Shown: positions 1 to 11,009, numbered from the stretch's first letter. The stretch is 64,000 nucleotides of DNA from Crambe crambe (GCA_963924555.1 OZ004593.1:4522480-4586479); one strand, 5' to 3'. The notes: generated by a model not told the origin, from the letters alone. Made by a program: numbers and translations.

Positions 1-599
1 GATGGCCAAGAGGATCAAGGTCTGCATAATTTCCTTCTGGAAAAAATCACTCTAGAGCAGACTCGTGAATTAATGATGTGGTCCCAGCTGAGGTTATACA
101 CCAACGTGATATAAACTGCAAGAGCGTTCTAAATAGATTAAATATTTTGGCCCACTCAATACAAAAGTGGCAGGAGAGCCCTGCCAAGAGAGTAATAGCG
201 CCAGTATGGAGGGAGGTGCTGCACCCAGAACCCGAATCCACTACCTCCTTTCCTGCCAGTTGTGAGTTCTGCCTAAGCTCACCTCACCTTTACATGCCAT
301 GTCGCAAAGCTACGTCAATGGTGGGTCATCCAAACAGAATCTACATCTCCTTGAAGAAAATGATATACCAAGCAAGAACAGAGAAAGTTTCATATATTCG
401 ATAGAAGAGCAAGGAATTCAAGGCAGAAAGTTGAATATTGCAGGTAAAACAACTTGGAACTGAACACTGAAGAAAACTAGAGATCTATACGCAAGCTTTA
501 AAGTTATCTTGATAATATCCATCATCTGAAGACAACTGTGGGGACTGTCATCTCATCAACTTGAAGAGGGCAGTCAGTGCCTTCTCTTGTTGTGGCTCT
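1..599. other. Window edge, no gene recognised
   Basis: I see no gene with a recognisable domain. A short open stretch at 1-110 runs into a stop and may be the end of an exon from outside the window. The right half contains one member of a local repeat (see 378-515). Confidence 0.5.
378..515 (+). repeat. Dispersed repeat copy, paired with 3965-4110
   Basis: The block beginning AGAGAAAGTTTCATATATTC and ending near GATCTATACGC is repeated almost identically at 3967-4080, with a further match in the TTATCTTGATAATATC tail. The two copies flank the Mutator-like relic and the scraps downstream, so they may be remnants of one larger element. No coding potential is evident. Confidence 0.75.
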
Positions 600-2008
600 C
601 CTCTGTCGGTGACTGAAGACAGGACTAGCAGAAGGGGGTTTGTAGTTAAGATGGCTATTTGCTGCACTGTGTGTGGCAAAAAGTCTAAAATTATAGACCC
701 CTACTGCGAAGATGATCTGGAAGTCAACCACAGGTCGGTTCTGGCATCGAGAGTCATGGGCAAGGGAAGGTCTGGCCTAGCCACTTTTGCTGGTATGATG
801 GGAATGCTCCCTCCACTCACTACTCCTATCACTATGATGATATCAAAAGGGCCACTGAAGCGGAGAAGAACATGTCAGCTGCTGCTGCCCTTCTCTGTAA
901 GGATGCTGATGAGGATGAGATCATGGACGTGAAGGTGACCTGTGACGCAACGTGGCAGAAGCGAAGCCATCAATCTCTGTATGGTGTGGTGGTTATGGCA
1001 TCATGGGATACCAGTCAGGTTCTGGACACGGAGGTGTTGAGCAAGTGGTGCCATGAATGCAATGCAAAGCGGCACTTGAACCCAACATCAGAACAGTTTC
1101 TTGACTGGTGGGAGGATCATCAGCATCTCTGTGGCCAGAACTTTTATGGCTCGGCAGGTTCCATGGAAGCTGAGGGTGCGTTGAATATCTGGAAGCGATT
1201 GGTTGAGAAACACAAGTTGCGGTACACAGCAATGATCGCTGATGGTGACTCATCCACCTATCCCACCATCAAGCCATAGTGGAGATAGCCACCCCATCAT
1301 CAAGCATGAATGTGTTGGGCGCGTTCAAAAGAGGATGTATGCCCACCTCAAGACGGCCAAGGCAAAGCCACACTTTGGGACGGATGGCAAACGAGTAAGG
1401 ATGGGAGGGAAAGGTCGCCTCAATGATATGTTGATGAAAAAGTTTCAGCGTTTTTATGGGAAGGCCATCTGCTCCAATGTGAATGATGCTGAGGCCGTGA
1501 AGAGAGCGCTGTCATGGCCATCTTCTACCACTCATATTCTACTGATGACCGTCCTCTCCACTTCATGTACCCTGCCGGTGACAAGTCCTGGTGCAAGTAC
1601 CAGCACGCAGTAGCGAAGGGCGAACCTCACCTCTCAGAGGACTCGTTGATGGAGTGCTGCGTCCTCGGTGCTACCCAGAACCAGAATAAATAGTTCAACA
1701 GTATTATCTGGAACCATTGTCCAAAGATAGACTTTGCATCTGTTGCAGTGGTGGAGATGTGTGTGGACTTTGTGGTCATTACATTCAATTCTAGGATGGG
1801 GACACTGAGAGGGGTCTTGAAACGACTCCACTATCACTGTGGGCCAACGACATCCAACTTTCTTGACAAGGTTGATGATAACTGGATCTGGATGGCCGGC
1901 TACAAAGGGAAGGAGCTTGTCAAGAGGCAGATGAGGCTTGACGGGGTCGCCATCGAGGAAGAGCAGGCTCAAACGGAGGGGGTGACCTACAGCTCTGGAG
2001 CTTTTTAA
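600..2008 (+). pseudogene. Mutator-like (MULE) transposase, decayed
   Basis: Three reading frames together give a protein typical of animal Mutator-like transposases. Visible landmarks are CTVCGKKSK near 665, VTCDATWQKRSHQSLYGVVV near 930-990 (first catalytic Asp region), EGALNIWKR near 1170, MIADGDSSTY near 1235, HPIIKHECVGRVQKRM near 1290, and SEDSLMECCVLGATQNQNK near 1640. The order matches the family. The frame changes near 820, near 1265 and near 1510, and an in-frame TAG follows QNQNK at about 1690, so the gene is dead. A final open stretch (1748-2008) ends at a TAA. Role in life: DDE transposase for cut-and-paste transposition. No terminal inverted repeats were found by eye. Confidence 0.85.
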
Positions 2009-2576
2009 TTTCTTTTTTATGCGTCAGGACAGTCCTGGCATTTAAACACACATTTTACCCTGACGAAGACTTGACTTGCAAAGTTGAAGATTTGAATTCT
2101 TACCTAGACCAGCTATCGAACGTAGCAGAGTCAACTTTGCACTCCTCCAGACACTTCACGCACCAGATACCTCAACACACATACAGGTCCATCCAGATAC
2201 TGCCACAAGACATTCAGCCCCTAGAAAAACAACCCCCACCCAACCCTACACAATCGTTCAGAAAAGATTGAGAAGACCACACCAATCAGACACCAACCAA
2301 TCAGCCATATCAAACTTGGACCACTCATTTAGACACATCCACCATGTGTTTGCTCATTTCACCCACAAAGTCAAAATGGGTGATTTACCTAGCAAAGAAG
2401 TAAGCATTACAATATACTTACTAAAATATTTCAATAACTATTCCCTAAAGGAACGAAAGATAATAAATACAACTTCAACAAGGGGGGGGGGAAAAAAAGA
2501 GTTGCTCAAATAATACAGGCACGCCATACTACAACAAGCCACAACCATCACACCTACGCCAACCATTAAATTACTT
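2009..2576. other. Non-coding stretch
   Basis: A-rich low-complexity DNA with a G10 run near 2484. Short open frames show no recognisable domain. Confidence 0.5.
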
Positions 2577-2632
2577 TTGTCTCGGCACCGGAGTGCCGAG
2601 GCGCAGTGCTGGGATCACCTATGGTGGTCGGC
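2577..2632 (+). repeat. Hairpin-containing dispersed repeat (inverted partner at 10711-10770)
   Basis: CTCGGCAC-CGGA-GTGCCGAG forms a perfect 8-bp stem with a 4-nt loop. It is followed by GCGCAGTGCTGGGATCACC and TATGGTGGT. The reverse complement of the whole block, including the hairpin, occurs at 10711-10770. It could be the end of a transposon, a Helitron-type terminal hairpin, or a SINE-like unit; the sequence alone does not decide. Confidence 0.6.
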
Positions 2633-2960
2633 TCTGTTAGACAGGTTGCCTAATCTGTATTATTTTTTTATGAACTATTTTCAGGCCCGAGGGCTGGGGC
2701 TAGTATTGTAGGTGCCATATACCTACTGTATAATTAGCCTCATTCATTGGCAATTGAGTGGGCTGCACACCCGCTTCCTGAAAAACAGGAAGTAGCAAGG
2801 AAAAGCAGCTGCTGTATTTTTTTCATGATTATCAAGTATTACAAATTTTATGACAGGTAAAAAACAACAACAAAAAAAACAACAGATGGAAGACTTTTTA
2901 AATAGAATTCCAGTATGATAGTGACAAGTCTGGGAATTCCCAGAACGGAGTTTATATATC

Positions 2961-3018
2961 CTTAATTCCTCTTTGTAGAGTTTATTGTGCATAGAAAATA
3001 ACCTTGTGGCTCACACTT
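2961..3018 (-). pseudogene. Duplicated fragment of the last CDC25 exon
   Basis: On the minus strand this block encodes KCEPQGY then, after a one-base frame slip, [10 protein letters not shown]. It is nearly identical in DNA to the terminal exon of the CDC25 gene at 19432-19518. Only the tail exon is visible; no CDC25 catalytic domain lies nearby. It is best read as a partial genomic duplication, because adjacent non-exonic sequence is present and no poly-A tail is seen. Confidence 0.8.
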
Positions 3019-3119
3019 TAGAGAAGGAGGGGGAGCAGAAAGGGGAAGAGGAGGGGTTACAAGAAAGTAGGTTACGAGAAAAAATTCTTGAGTTAGTGGA
3101 GGATGGAATGACTAATGTA

Positions 3120-3310
3120 AGGGTCATGGTACTTTACAAGACCACTACAGTACAACATATGGGATCTATTCTGAACACCTCAAAATATTTTCATGTCACC
3201 AGTGGGATATTATGCATGACATACTTGAAGGTGCCGTATCCTTTGTTAAACAGTTGTTAAAGTATGTCACTACATGAATAGCAGCACTGAGATTAGAAAG
3301 TATAACTAGT
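3120..3310 (+). pseudogene. Relic of an MHDxLEG-type transposase
   Basis: A short stretch encodes YFHVTSG in one frame and DIMHDILEGAVSFVKQLLK in the next. This is the signature block found in the transposases of the two large elements in this window (compare YFDVCSGALVQDVMHDVLEG at 42092-42156). The sequence around it is disordered, with stops and frame changes. It is probably a fragment of a related but distinct family member. Confidence 0.6.
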
Positions 3311-3519
3311 TCAGGTGAGGATTACAATATATTTCAGGGGTAGGAACCAGGAGGGCTGTAGCTCCACTAGATTTTCAATATGTGCAATTTCTTCAAAGCA
3401 AGGTCAATCATTTAGTTCATAATCTTCTTCGGACTCCCTACACCTATTTTTTTTTTGTATGTGAGTGTGTGCCACGTGTGATAATTAAGATTTTCCCTTG
3501 CATTTATAGCAACCATTAT

Positions 3520-3920
3520 GCCAGTACAAGCCAAACCATATGCTCGCTACTACAAAAGCTTCCAGATCTTACTGAAAACATGGTAAGAATCTGTAACCAG
3601 ATGGAAAGAGGAGTGAATACAGCAAAGATGAAAGCAGATGAAATGCATGAGGAATTGAAGAAGTCTGATGATTTTAGTGGTGATGGCGTACAAACCCCAC
3701 AGGGCATTGCTGGTGCCATTCCAACAATGGTTTGATCATCAGACTCCAGAAAATAATACCAGAAGGGCTGGCCATGGTTGATAAGGAGTTAATCTCACGC
3801 TTCTTTCTCACCTGCAAGGATTATGAGAAGGCTTATAGAGAAGGACATACATGTAACACTGTAGATACTAAAGTTAGGGAATACAAATCATATCGTAGAG
3901 TACATACTTCACAAAGATAA
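3520..3920 (+). pseudogene. C-terminal remnant of an unclassified repeat protein
   Basis: Open stretches in two frames read LLQKLPDLTENMVRICNQM then, after a stop and frame change, CKDYEKAYREGHTCN and VREYKSYRRVH. The KxYKSxRRVH ending recalls the C-terminus of a repetitive protein family seen in sponges and cnidarians, but I cannot name the family safely. It ends at a TAA at 3918-3920. The frame break at about 3735 says it is not functional. Confidence 0.4.
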
Positions 3921-3959
3921 ACTTAATGTAACATTACAACAAATCTTAATGTTGCAGAG

Positions 3960-4435
3960 CAACAATAGAGAAAGTTTCATGTATTCGATAGAAGAGCAAG
4001 GAATTCAAGGCAGAAAGTTGAATATTGCAGGTAAAACAACTTGGAACTGAACACTGAAGAAAACTAGAGATCTATACGCCACACTGCTTTAAAGATATCT
4101 TGATAATATCAAACAAGAACAGAGGAAAGATTCATGTACTCAATAGAAGAGCAAGGGATTCAAGGCTGATAAAGTTCAATATTTCCAGAATGCACATGGC
4201 AAGTACTCCGTGGAATTCATCGTGACAACCAGCCTGGTAGCAGCTGATGGACCGAGGTTTATTGCAGCAAACACTGAAGAAACTATTCTTGAATGAGTGT
4301 GAGCATAACAATAATGTTGGAATGCAATGAAGATGAGAGATATCTAAGGTACTAAGCTTGAAAGGTACCTTTAAGAAAGTGATAATACCAAGCAAGAACA
4401 AAGCAAAGGTTCATGTACTTGATAGAATAGCTAGC
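3960..4435 (+). repeat. Local repeat cluster
   Basis: Variants of a unit with CAAGAACAGAGNAAAG.TTCATGTA.T.GATAGAA recur at about 3967, 4110 and 4390. The first is the near-identical partner of 378-515. A short GCTAGCTAGCTAGC run lies at 4429-4444. Confidence 0.65.
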
Positions 4436-4444
4436 TAGCTAGCT

Positions 4445-4950
4445 CTGGTACCTTACAAATTTAGTTGAAATCAATAAAAGGAATTGGTACACTGGTACTA
4501 AAGAAGAAAACCAGATGGATGTAGGCAGATCCTGTTCGAATGGCTAGATAAAAGTATAACTGGTTGTGGGGTTGCGGTACGGAGATGAAAACGATAATGG
4601 AACCATGAATTGTAACAAATTGAGGCTGAAATTTTGATCTGCTTTAGAATGTCACAATTGCATGGCATTTTTGTGTAGCCAGTAAATGTTGGGAGATTTT
4701 GAGCACAGAGAATCCACAATTAAGTGACCCAGATAGCTAAAGAACCTTCACCTAAAGAGTGATAAAATACCTATAATTATTCAGAACCACTGATCTCCTT
4801 GTGAGTTTGAAGACACAGGTATAATGTGACAGGACAAAGTCAAGATAACTGCCTTGCTAACTCTTTTAAAGCAAGATTCTCCCAGCAAACATTCCTGCCA
4901 GCAGAGATAACAGAGCTAATGGCAAAATTTACATTAGTGCACCACACAAT
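4445..4950. other. No gene seen
   Basis: AT-rich sequence. Short open frames lack recognisable domains. Confidence 0.5.
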
Positions 4951-5280
4951 CAAGGTATTTTTCAAGCCATAAAAACTCAATCTGGTATTACAGCAAATAC
5001 TTTTAATTTTCGCCTGTTTGAGAGGTTTAATCATAAGCACTCTTAATAATGATTTCTACACCAATAAAAAAACATTCTGTAATATATAAAAAAAAACAAT
5101 GAATGGTACAAATTAAAATCATTATGATTAAGATCTATAAATGAAATGAAGCCATTCTAACTTACATAGTAAAAGGTTATTCTAGCATCTAAAAAAAGAT
5201 CACACAGAGAGAGAATTGAACATAAATCATAAGTATGAGCACACATTCAAGTACAAAATATAAGCTATCTTTAAATATGT
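4950..5280 (+). repeat. Dispersed repeat, inverted copy at 18100-18345
   Basis: CTGGTATTACAGCAAATACT followed by CCTGTTTGAGAGGTTTAATC, then a segment ending ATTCAAGTACAAAATA, matches the reverse complement of 18100-18345. The first part (TTGGTATTACAG... CTGTTTGAGAG) also begins the larger repeats at 44583 and 53315, so all four belong to one family. Confidence 0.75.
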
Positions 5281-5289
5281 TAACAAGTG

Positions 5290-5830
5290 GAGTATGGCCA
5301 CTCCCCCAGGTTGGGCTGGGTTAATTGATCAACCGTGCATGCGTAGAGATTGCACATGCCAGTCTACTTGATCAAGCCTAGCCAGTACAGCACATCTACG
5401 CTGTCCTCGACCACTGTCTTCTCGAGCCTAGTCTGTACTGCGCTGTCCTTAACCACTGTCTCCCCCCTTTTTGTTCAATGCCTATCCATGCCGGGAAGAC
5501 GAGGACGCGTATGTGGCGCCAGTGGAGCTGGAGGCCCAACCAATCGAACCACTCGCACCACCCCAACTGTACTGATTCCTCCAACTCACAGGCACCGTGG
5601 GTGAGGGCGAAGAGGCCGGCCCCTGGCTTGTGCACCACAGCAGGTAGGCCAGGTGAGCGCTCCTCTCCCGGATTCTCTCTCTGACCTACTGGCCTTGGTG
5701 AGGAGCGAGGTGCAGCAGGTGCTCAGTCAGTCCCCCACCAACACCGAGGCAGCCGTTCCTACTACAGCCGTGGAGAGACAGGGGCCGTCTGACAGCTCGT
5801 CGGTTCAAGGTTCATGGGTAGCTAATTAGC
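5290..5830 (+). other. GC-rich coding-like island
   Basis: This block is clearly richer in G+C than its surroundings. It encodes a low-complexity stretch (QSNHSHHPNCTDSSNSQ) followed, after a possible intron, by LLALVRSEVQQVLSQSPTN and then a Ser/Thr-rich tail. It resembles the disordered N-terminal exons of large sponge or cnidarian transposon proteins, but no domain is recognisable. It could also be a non-coding CpG-rich region. Confidence 0.3.
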
Positions 5831-6465
5831 ACAGTTGCTAATGTGTCAAATTTGTGGTATGAGTGACACTGATGTCATTCTGCTGAAATACCATGAGCAG
5901 TTAAGCTGTATTAGGTGTGTGTACTGGTTGCTGTGCTCTGTGTACCCACCATTCACGCAGCTATACTTTGTTTGATATGAGTGCAAACGATGTACATTCT
6001 CACTACAGGTTTCCTACAGTTTTTATTTTTAGCTGGTGCTCTCCAGCACCCTATTTCAGCAGCACTGTACTTTATTGGAAGGCTATGACCTCTATAAAAT
6101 TATGATACCACCTTGCTCATGTGCTGAAACTTATAAACCCATACTTCATGTGCTGTGGGTGAAAGCATCATCTGGCTCATCTGAGCCAAATCATATAATT
6201 CCTTTACTTGTTGCTAAACGTGAGTTAGCCATATATGTCTATCTCATTGTCTACTCATAAAGTTATCCAGAAGCTGATGCTATACCAAGCAAAAAAGGTC
6301 TTGATCTACTCTCTTGTGATGATGTCTGGTGATTGTTCTTCTCTTTTGATCTTCTTCCACAAGTAAAAAGAAGATAATAGATTTTGAACTTGATTTGAAC
6401 GGAACTTAACTTTTGTTTTTTGTTTTTATTGCTTTTGGGATGTATAGTTGTCATCGTGATTTTAT
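5831..6465. other. No gene seen
   Basis: AT-rich, only short open frames, no recognisable motif. Confidence 0.5.
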
Positions 6466-6469
6466 CCTT

Positions 6470-6870
6470 CCATGTGCCATACACGAACAGCCTTCAAAAC
6501 TACAACAATATTAGCTACCAAGGTAAAAGACCTCATAAAAAGAGAGAACAGAACAGGATTAGTGTACAAGATTGAATGTGAGTGTGGAGATTATCACATT
6601 GGTGAAACAGGAAGAGATTTGGCCTCAAGAGTGAAAAAACACCAATATCTGCTTGGCAAATATGCCTATTTCACCAATAGCAGAACCCGCTTGGCAAGAA
6701 GGATCTCATAACTAAGATTGAAATTATAGATTCCTCAAAATTATGGTAGAAAAAAAGACTATAAGAAGCCATATATATATATATCTTGTCCTAAATAAAT
6801 TAATCATGAACAGAGACACAGGATTAGAAGTCTCCCAGTTGTTAATTAGAACAGCCAGGAGGCAAAAATA
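6470..6870 (+). pseudogene. GIY-YIG tail of a Penelope-like retroelement
   Basis: The frame from 6472 reads TVKDLIKRENRTGLVYKIEC-like residues and then GDYHIGETGRDLASRVKKHQ. This is the GIY-YIG nuclease signature found at the C-terminus of Penelope-like (and a few other) retroelements. After a frame slip near 6700 the expected tail continues as KIEIIDSSKLW, EAIYI and MNRDTGLEVSQLL, ending near 6850. No reverse transcriptase domain precedes it, so the copy is 5'-truncated, as is usual for retroposed elements. Confidence 0.75.
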
Positions 6871-6910
6871 AATAACTGACACCCCAGGCTAAGCTTTAAT
6901 TGTTTTTATG

Positions 6911-6952
6911 TAAGCCCTGATGATGGCTGAGGCATTTCAACCAAAACATGTA
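6911..6952 (+). ncRNA. Possible degenerate hammerhead ribozyme motif
   Basis: CTGATGA (6917-6923) is followed 19 nt later by AAAAC (6943-6947), just downstream of the GIY-YIG tail. Penelope-like elements are known to carry hammerhead ribozymes with a CUGAUGA ... GAAAC core. Here GAAAC has become AAAAC and stem II is poor, so this would be inactive at best. Confidence 0.25.
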
Positions 6953-6999
6953 GGCATTATGATTATTTGTGATTGAAAAAAAGAAGTTAACTAAACTAT

Positions 7000-7660
7000 A
7001 GGATTGTTTGTCGGAACATTTCTTTCTTGGACTGTACACTAATATTACAGCTATACAGCATACTTTTCAGGTATGTATGACTATGAATTATAGGCTTATT
7101 AATGAATACATTTATATGCAACAGGCCACATGAAGTGTACACAGCAGTGAAAAGAAGTGTGTGGGGGAGAACATCTGCTGCTTGTGTTCAAGAGAGCTCT
7201 GTGAAAGGAAGCACTCGCACACTGAGAAATTGTTGCTGGAGTTCCCATCTGAACTTGGTATGAAAATTGTAGCAAGTGTGTGCAGAGCTAGTCTATCGAG
7301 TGCTAAGGAATGTATGAAGAAAGAAATTAATGGAGAGACTTGCGGAGTCAGGTGGCTAGTGCATAGTGTACCTGTACAGTATTTCATTGACATAGTTCCT
7401 TTGATGCTGAAAGCATTTATACTGCAATAATAGAATGCCCGAAGCAAAGCAAAAAAAATTACATACCAAGTAGAAAAAAAAAGAAGAAAATACGTAATGT
7501 AATCTAAATAAATAATCAAAAGCACGATCCTTCCCTGAGTACCTTAGCGCTTCATTGCCATCCCGGATCTGTAAAGCAATTTCGCTCTTCTTCATTCTAT
7601 TAACTTAGAGCGCCTAACTCTACTTCGTTTTGGACTGCGCATCAGGTCAGAAATTTGCTA
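7000..7660. other. Unrecognised; small open frame at 7161-7430
   Basis: An 89-aa frame (7161-7430) begins with CCLCSRELC, a possible metal-binding knuckle, but has no other family signature. The rest is AT-rich. Confidence 0.3.
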
Positions 7661-7664
7661 CCGT

Positions 7665-8015
7665 CTCCATGTTGACAATCTTTACCATACAATTTAAGAA
7701 CACGTGCAATTGCAAGCAGAGTTCTTTAGCTTTATCCTGTAGTAGCGGCAAGCCTTGATTGCAGACAGAGATGAGACTCTGCTAAGCAGCGGTGTGTACA
7801 GGCATTATGTGGTTCAGGTGAGTATCTAGTCAGCTTTAGGCCTACTATCATCGGTAATTGTACATGTTGACGATCTTTACCATGCAATCTAAGAACACAT
7901 GCAAGCAGAGTTCTTTAGCTTTCTCCTGTAGCGGCAAGCCTTGATTGTAGACAGAGATGAGACTCGTCTACAGGCATTATGTGGTTCAGGTAAGTATCTA
8001 GTCAGCTTTAACTAT
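7665..8015 (+). repeat. Tandem duplication of about 185 bp
   Basis: The unit running from GTTGACAATCTTTACCATAC to GTTCAGGTGAGTATCTAGTC is present twice (about 7671-7838 and 7866-8011). Differences are small: several substitutions and short indels, including AAGCAGCGGTGTGT present only in the first copy. No coding signal. The copies end in a GGTGAGTATC / GGTAAGTATC string that looks like a splice donor. Confidence 0.8.
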
Positions 8016-8249
8016 CATCTGTATTAATAGCTGTATTATGGAAATGTTTCCTATCTTTTATCAGGTTATGGCCTTCCAGCTTCAATAATCTGTGATTTGG
8101 GACACTAGTGAGAGCTCCCTGACCTTTCACCTACAAAATAATATTTTTAAATGATCAAAATAATTATTGCCTTGACAGCTTATCTCAGTGACACATCTGT
8201 AATGTAAAAAAAGCATACATTGTAGTAAATATGAATAAGACTTATTGCC

Positions 8250-9090
8250 TGTTTTTCTACTTCGGTATGTGGTAAACTCTTGAAAAAAAAATTAGCTCCA
8301 ATGGTTGGCATGGGGTTTGATGGAGCTGCACCATTTTCTGGGAAACACACAGGTGTGCAGGCCAGACTCAAACAGCATGCCCCTCATGCAGTGTATGTAA
8401 CTCCAGTTAGCCTGTATTCAAGCTGCATATGCCACAAAAGGAATTGACCATGTTTACAGCAACGCTCACGACACTGTGGAAGTTCTTTCACTATTCTCCC
8501 AAGTGTGCTCAGTCTCTAAAGGAAGTTCAAAAGGTTCTAAATTTACCCGAGTTGAAGGATGTAAAACCGTCTGACACACGTTGGCTCTCTCATGAGAGAT
8601 GTGTCAAAGCTGTTAAAATGAGCTACAGTGCAATTATTGTTCTTGCTTTAGATGGCATCTATAATGAAAATCATAGGCCTGAAGCTTTAGGACTCTCTAA
8701 AATTCTCTCCAAGCCTTCAACGCTCTATGCGATCTTTCTTCTTGATGAAATTTTGCCACAGACTGCTAAAATGGTTCAGCAATATTCCTTGACAGATCTA
8801 AACTCACTGAACACCATGTGTATTTATGGAGTTACATTTGGATACCGCTCGCTTCACCTGCTGCTGAAATTAACAGTCGATTTCAGTAAGCAGACAACCA
8901 CAACAGCAGTTTGGTACAGAAGTCCTGATAAGCTTAGTAAAGCGTTGCATGTTGATCTGTCTGCCATTTCAGTCCTAGTTGATAACACCCTGAACATGAT
9001 AGATGTTGCTATGGAGCCTGCCGCCAACTGGATTCTACATCTACGTCTTTGCAACGAATACTTTGCAACCAGTTCGCAAATGGTTCGCGA
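8250..9090 (+). pseudogene. ZNF862-like hAT transposase, middle part
   Basis: The region encodes LVGMGFDGAA-like residues (seen as MVGMGFDGAAPFSGK at about 8300), then, after a break near 8425, LWKFFHYSPKCAQSLKEVQ, VKPSDTRWLSHERCVKAVK, LLDEILPQTAKM and HVDLSAISVLVDNTL. This block order is characteristic of the hAT-derived proteins annotated as zinc finger protein 862-like in invertebrates. The N-terminal zinc fingers and the C-terminal hAT dimerisation domain are missing, and the frame from about 9055 no longer resembles the family. It is a relic of a cut-and-paste DNA transposon. Confidence 0.8.
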
Positions 9091-10705
9091 GCATGAAAAA
9101 GCATCCAGAAGGCCATGGCTACTTCCAGTTCGCGCAAAGGAGTCATAGTCAAGAGCATTCCTGGAGAAGGCCGTGGCAAAGATGCCAGGAAACTAATTAC
9201 TTCGCGAGGCTCGCACTTAACTAGTCTAGTCTTGACTAGGCCTAAGGCTGTAGTGTTTCAGTTATGCTTATAGATGAAAATGGATGCCCATAGAAAGTAA
9301 TGCTAGCTAGATATCTATGTAGATACAGCTATGGAGTCAATTGCCAACTACAGCAGCAACGAGTCAAGTCCGATAAAGTCCGACTCCGGATCCACCTTGC
9401 AGAACTTGTTCACGCTGGCGAAGACGAGAGTTGCCACTTGCTGGGCGTCTCTGCTTCAATGTCTGCTGTGGCCAAAGTTGCAGGAGAACCCCATGCTGGT
9501 GAAGACAAGAGCTGCAAATCGCCAAATAGAGTATCTGTTGCTGGTGACCAGAGCAGCCACTCGTTGGAAGCTGCCCAAAAATTCTCCAGCAATGATTTCT
9601 GCACCTAGCCCCCCCCCCCCCCCCCCCCCCCCCGTATAAGTTAAAGTACAAGCTGCCCCACAAGTTTTTAAACCTCAGAACCAGATCACTCAAATATCCC
9701 ACAATTTCAAGAATACTTCACTGACATACCACCTATAGTTGCATAATGCAATTGCATTCTTAACACCTTGGCCCAATTTATTGATGACATACTACAACAT
9801 GCGGCAAAATCCTATCTTAATAATACAACAACGATATTCTCCAAAATCTTTCTGTACCAATTCTTGTAAAAAAACCTCTATCCCTCCATTCCCCCAATCA
9901 GAAACATTTATGAAGGAATGCACAAACACCGAGAACTTCTACTCTTCGATCCCAAGCCGATTATGAAACTACTACATACCAACATCAATAACACCTTCTT
10001 TCTAAAATACTCACTTGAAGGTCTCAAGCGTCTGAAAGAGGATAATTGAGAAGTATATTCATCCCCATTGTCACAATCTCTATAGAAGACAACGAATACA
10101 GGCACTGGAATGACTCTTGTTGTCATTACTTTTTAGCATTGTGATATGCACAATTGAGCCAGTATGTGACATAACAAGTTTGTTTTCAAAAAGACCTGTG
10201 CCTTGGCACTGGTAGAATATGAGGTAGTACAGTGCACACTGTTGAAATTCAATTCTAGCTAAGCTTATGTATAATAATCAAATGAAGTTTGAGTTAGTCA
10301 GTGCCCTCTGATTGGCTTTTCAAATATTCACTTCCATGCAAGGCCTGTAGTTGATCTCATTGTTCTTGCCTTTCCCATCATCTGACATGACATGTGGTGT
10401 CTCTGTTCCTTACTCTCTCTCTCTCTCTCTTCTGGCATGTAGTCGATGTTCTCTGGTGCGCTTGGCCTTCCTGTAGCCTGGCTAATCGTGCCAAATGTAC
10501 ACTACCTTGTTGAAATGTTCACTTGTTGATCACGATTTCGCCTAGACTGCTGTCTCTGCTGTTTATGTACAGTCTGAGCCTGTCTCTTGGTCCATTCACG
10601 CTTGAATAAGTTGAATAACAGTTGTTTGACCTATTTACACGTGCAATCTAGATTGCGTGGGTAGGTGTAAGTTACATGAACGCACAGGTGAGCTACTATT
10701 ACGAC
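9091..10705. other. Non-coding, low complexity
   Basis: Short imperfect repeats of GGCGAAGACGAGAGTTGCCA type lie at 9410-9570, a poly-C tract at 9609-9633, and a CT dinucleotide run near 10411-10430. No gene recognised. Confidence 0.5.
9609..9633 (+). repeat. C25 homopolymer
   Basis: Twenty-five consecutive C. The other strand could form a G-quadruplex. The true length may be uncertain because such runs are prone to sequencing error. Confidence 0.9.
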
Positions 10706-10710
10706 ATATA

Positions 10711-10770
10711 TACCACCATAGGTGATCCCGGCACTGCGCCTCGGCACTCCAGTGCCAAGGCAAAAAAAGT
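10711..10770 (-). repeat. Inverted copy of the 2577-2632 hairpin repeat
   Basis: ACCACCATAGGTGATCCC followed by GGCACTGCGCC and a GGCACT-CC-AGTGCC hairpin. It is the reverse complement of 2577-2632 with a few substitutions. Confidence 0.65.
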
Positions 10771-11009
10771 CCATACATCAGCTCGGAAGAGGATTTAGTT
10801 TCTCAAATTCAGTTCCAATAATTAGCCACTTCAAGTTATCATCATTGTCACTTTTAAGTATGTGTACGAATAAATGACGTCATAAAGGTTGTAAATGAAC
10901 TTCAGTGGAAAGGTCAAGATTATATAAATAGTCAATCATCCATTGAATGGCTCGTCTCAAGAGCTACAATTTGGTACCTAGATCATAGTTCTTAAATAAT
11001 AGCATCAGC

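Noticed and set aside
9364-9702. Open frame with a glycine run on the minus strand
   Set aside because: The Gly run is simply the translation of the C25 homopolymer; no other protein-like signal.
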